The notes beneath the pieces are model-generated. The model was not told where the DNA came from. It did no database searches and was given only the letters and a program-made list of their open reading frames with translations. Below are positions 62,225 to 64,000 of a stretch of 64,000 nt of DNA, piece by piece. The DNA is from Dastarcus helophoroides (taxonomy: Eukaryota; Arthropoda; Insecta; Coleoptera; Bothrideridae), in NCBI GenBank assembly GCA_028583605.1, contig CM053326.1, positions 35,248,931 through 35,312,930 on the forward strand. The letters run 5' to 3'. The translations under genes and the position numbers were made by a program. Each line of letters opens with the position of its first letter. Position 1 is the first letter of the stretch.

Positions 62225-64000
62225 CTAAGAAAAAAAAGTTAAATTCTGAATCAGCACGAAGTTTTCCAGAAAAATCCCAAATATTCGAACAAAAAAAAGT
62301 TCAGATTTAAAAAAATAATTTTTAGTATTTTGCAATTTTCATTTTTATCTTAGAAATTTTGATTTTAAAAATTGAACTTACTTTAAAAGTTAAAATTAAA
62401 AAAATAAAATTCCAAGTTTAAACTTGACACTTTTGAAGAGTTGAAATTTTGAAAAAAAGGAAAAATGAAAAATTCTAAGCTTGCTTTCCCGAAGTTTTAA
62501 GAAAAAAATTAGACATTATTTTTATGTTTCCACTTTTTCTAGAAATTTCCAAAGTTATTCTTTTTAGAAATTTTACGATTTTAACTTCTTTCTGGAAATG
62601 TTGATCAAAATTTTAAGAAATAAATTTAAAATTTCGCAGTTTAACCTGAAATGCCGATTTTTACCCGAAATGTTGACTTTTTTGAAAATTAGAAGTTAAA
62701 CTCGAAATTACTTTTCTTTCAAAATGTTAAGTTACAAGTCGAAATTTCGAATTCCATCGCAAAATTTAAATCTGTTTCTTGTAATTTTGATCAACTTTAA
62801 CAATTTGACCATCTCCGATATTTCGTTGTAAGGTCGGAATAAAAAAAAACAGAAATTCTTTAAATTTAAACCAGAAATTGAAATACAGAACTTGTCCCCT
62901 GAAACCAAGAAAGCAGAGATATCTCTCTGAAGATGACAGCTTGGCTGTCGAAGCGCGTTAGAGCAACGTATGTTGTGTTTTTTAATTTTTCTTGGTTTCA
63001 AGGGACAAGTTCTGTATTTCAATTTCTGAAGATAACCAAGGACCAGTCCGTTCCACCAAAATTTAAACCAAATAAAAAATTGAAATCTCTGAAAATCGAA
63101 AAAATTTTAAATTTTTTCCTCAAACCTTGGACGTTATTCTGAATATTCCAAATAATTCGCTTGATTATAATAATAAAAAAACAAAAAAAATGTTCCGAAA
63201 TTTATAGGAAAAATTGTCTTAATTTCAATTTCCATTTTATTGTTAAGATTTTGGGAAAAAATAACTCAGTTTAAACAGGAAAAATTAAAACCTAATATAT
63301 TCCTAAAGTCTACTTTTCCAGTTTTAAGTCGAAATGAACACCAAAAAATTCCTTAATTAAATTAGGAATTTCGGCTGAAAGTTAAAATTTCTGGAACTTG
63401 AACTTCCGTGATTAAATTTGGACTTGAGAACTTGATCTTTTTGTTGGAAGTTCGAATATAATTCCAAGATTTATGAAAAAAATAAAATCTGTGAGTTTAA
63501 CCACTTAATTTACTAACCTGTGTCTGTCTTGAGCGCCCCTTTTTAGCAAATTTTGAATATGCCCGTATTCCACATGAGTGAACATATTACGTTGTAATTT
63601 TGTTTATTTAATGTTTTATGACCTGTTTGTATACCTACTATATTTTATAATTTATTCATCATAAAAACTAGTTATTATATTCATGAAACTAAATTAGTGG
63701 AAAAAACTGATCATTTTTTGGCAGAAAATTCCAAATTAATGTGCGCAGCATTAAGTAGTAAAAATATTCAAATTTAAACGCTGAACTTTGAGAAAAGAGC
63801 TAGGAGCGAGTATTTCTTCTTAAAAGATTAGCTTTTTCAGGTTTAGGCTTAGAATTTTGAGGGAAAAAAGAAAGTTTTTAAAAAACTTCAAATTTATAAT
63901 AAAATTGAACTCACAGAGTTAATTGAAACAGTCTGAACTCGGAATTTTGATAAAAATTGGAAAGAATTTTGATAAAAATTGGAATATTCAACTTTTTGCT
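62225..64000. other. RBM22 intron / upstream DNA
   Basis: AT-rich with low-complexity tracts of the aaatttcgac type. The preceding RBM22 exon, which should end in a LPIQ-like sequence, was not found, so this is probably intron to the window edge. It contains the hairpin at 62873-63027. Nothing else recognised. Confidence 0.5.
62873..63027. repeat. 40-base-arm inverted repeat (hairpin)
   Basis: Arms 62873-62912 and 62988-63027 are complementary over 40 bases with one mismatch (arm starts agaaattgaaatacagaact). The 75-base loop contains a further perfect small hairpin gacagc/gctgtc (near 62934-62949). Could be a fold-back element or a hairpin RNA source. Confidence 0.85.

Noticed and set aside
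63521..63590. Possible upstream RBM22 exon ending at a gttagt donor
   Set aside because: Its translation does not resemble the conserved RBM22 segment that precedes VRDA.

Overview
The window is a stretch of insect nuclear genome. It is very AT-rich, has short GT-AG introns (about 50-100 bases) with T-rich acceptors, carries divergent ionotropic chemoreceptors (an arthropod-type family), and holds mariner, Tigger, Kolobok-like, BEL/Pao and LINE elements. I cannot name the order or species from sequence alone.

Layout. 1-2640 is AT-rich intergenic DNA. 2641-14293 (+) is an axonemal dynein heavy chain in three long coding blocks separated by two small introns, with one apparent one-base frameshift near 4831. 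14400-19080 is AT-rich and contains an internally deleted mariner (17958-18701). 19084-20739 (-) is an intact single-exon ionotropic receptor (IR-a). 21415-29040 is a pile of broken mobile elements: Tigger pieces, a Penelope-like inverted insert, an RNase H-bearing LINE, and a 5'-truncated BEL/Pao element. 29878-31531 (-) is a second receptor copy with one frameshift (IR-b).

32696-59106 (-) is, as I reconstruct it by splice phase and homology, one gene for heparanase (GH79 family): eleven exons, 1623 coding bases, 540 codons plus stop, with both active-site glutamates present. Its introns have been heavily invaded. Intron 9 holds a third, intact receptor gene (IR-c, 35870-37507, same strand), a mariner (33826-35090), a LINE fragment split by a 632-base hAT-like MITE, and a decayed repeat-family gene (39581-41261). 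Intron 6 is a 3.5 kb low-complexity array that switches strand polarity in the middle. Intron 5 is filled by a LINE copy. Intron 1 holds a dimeric tandem satellite interrupted by a 5.6 kb composite element, itself carrying a Kolobok-like transposon with TTAA target duplications.

59288-60654 (+) is a THAP-domain gene, head to head with heparanase (about 180 bases between start codons) and damaged by frameshifts downstream of the THAP domain. 61146-62224 (-) is the 3' part of the spliceosomal factor RBM22; its 5' exons lie beyond the right edge. The RBM22 upstream region contains a 40-base-arm hairpin.

The host genes do not form a pathway. The striking features are gene-in-gene architecture (receptor inside heparanase), a receptor duplication carrying its own upstream module, and layered transposon insertions whose order can be read from target duplications and an empty site.
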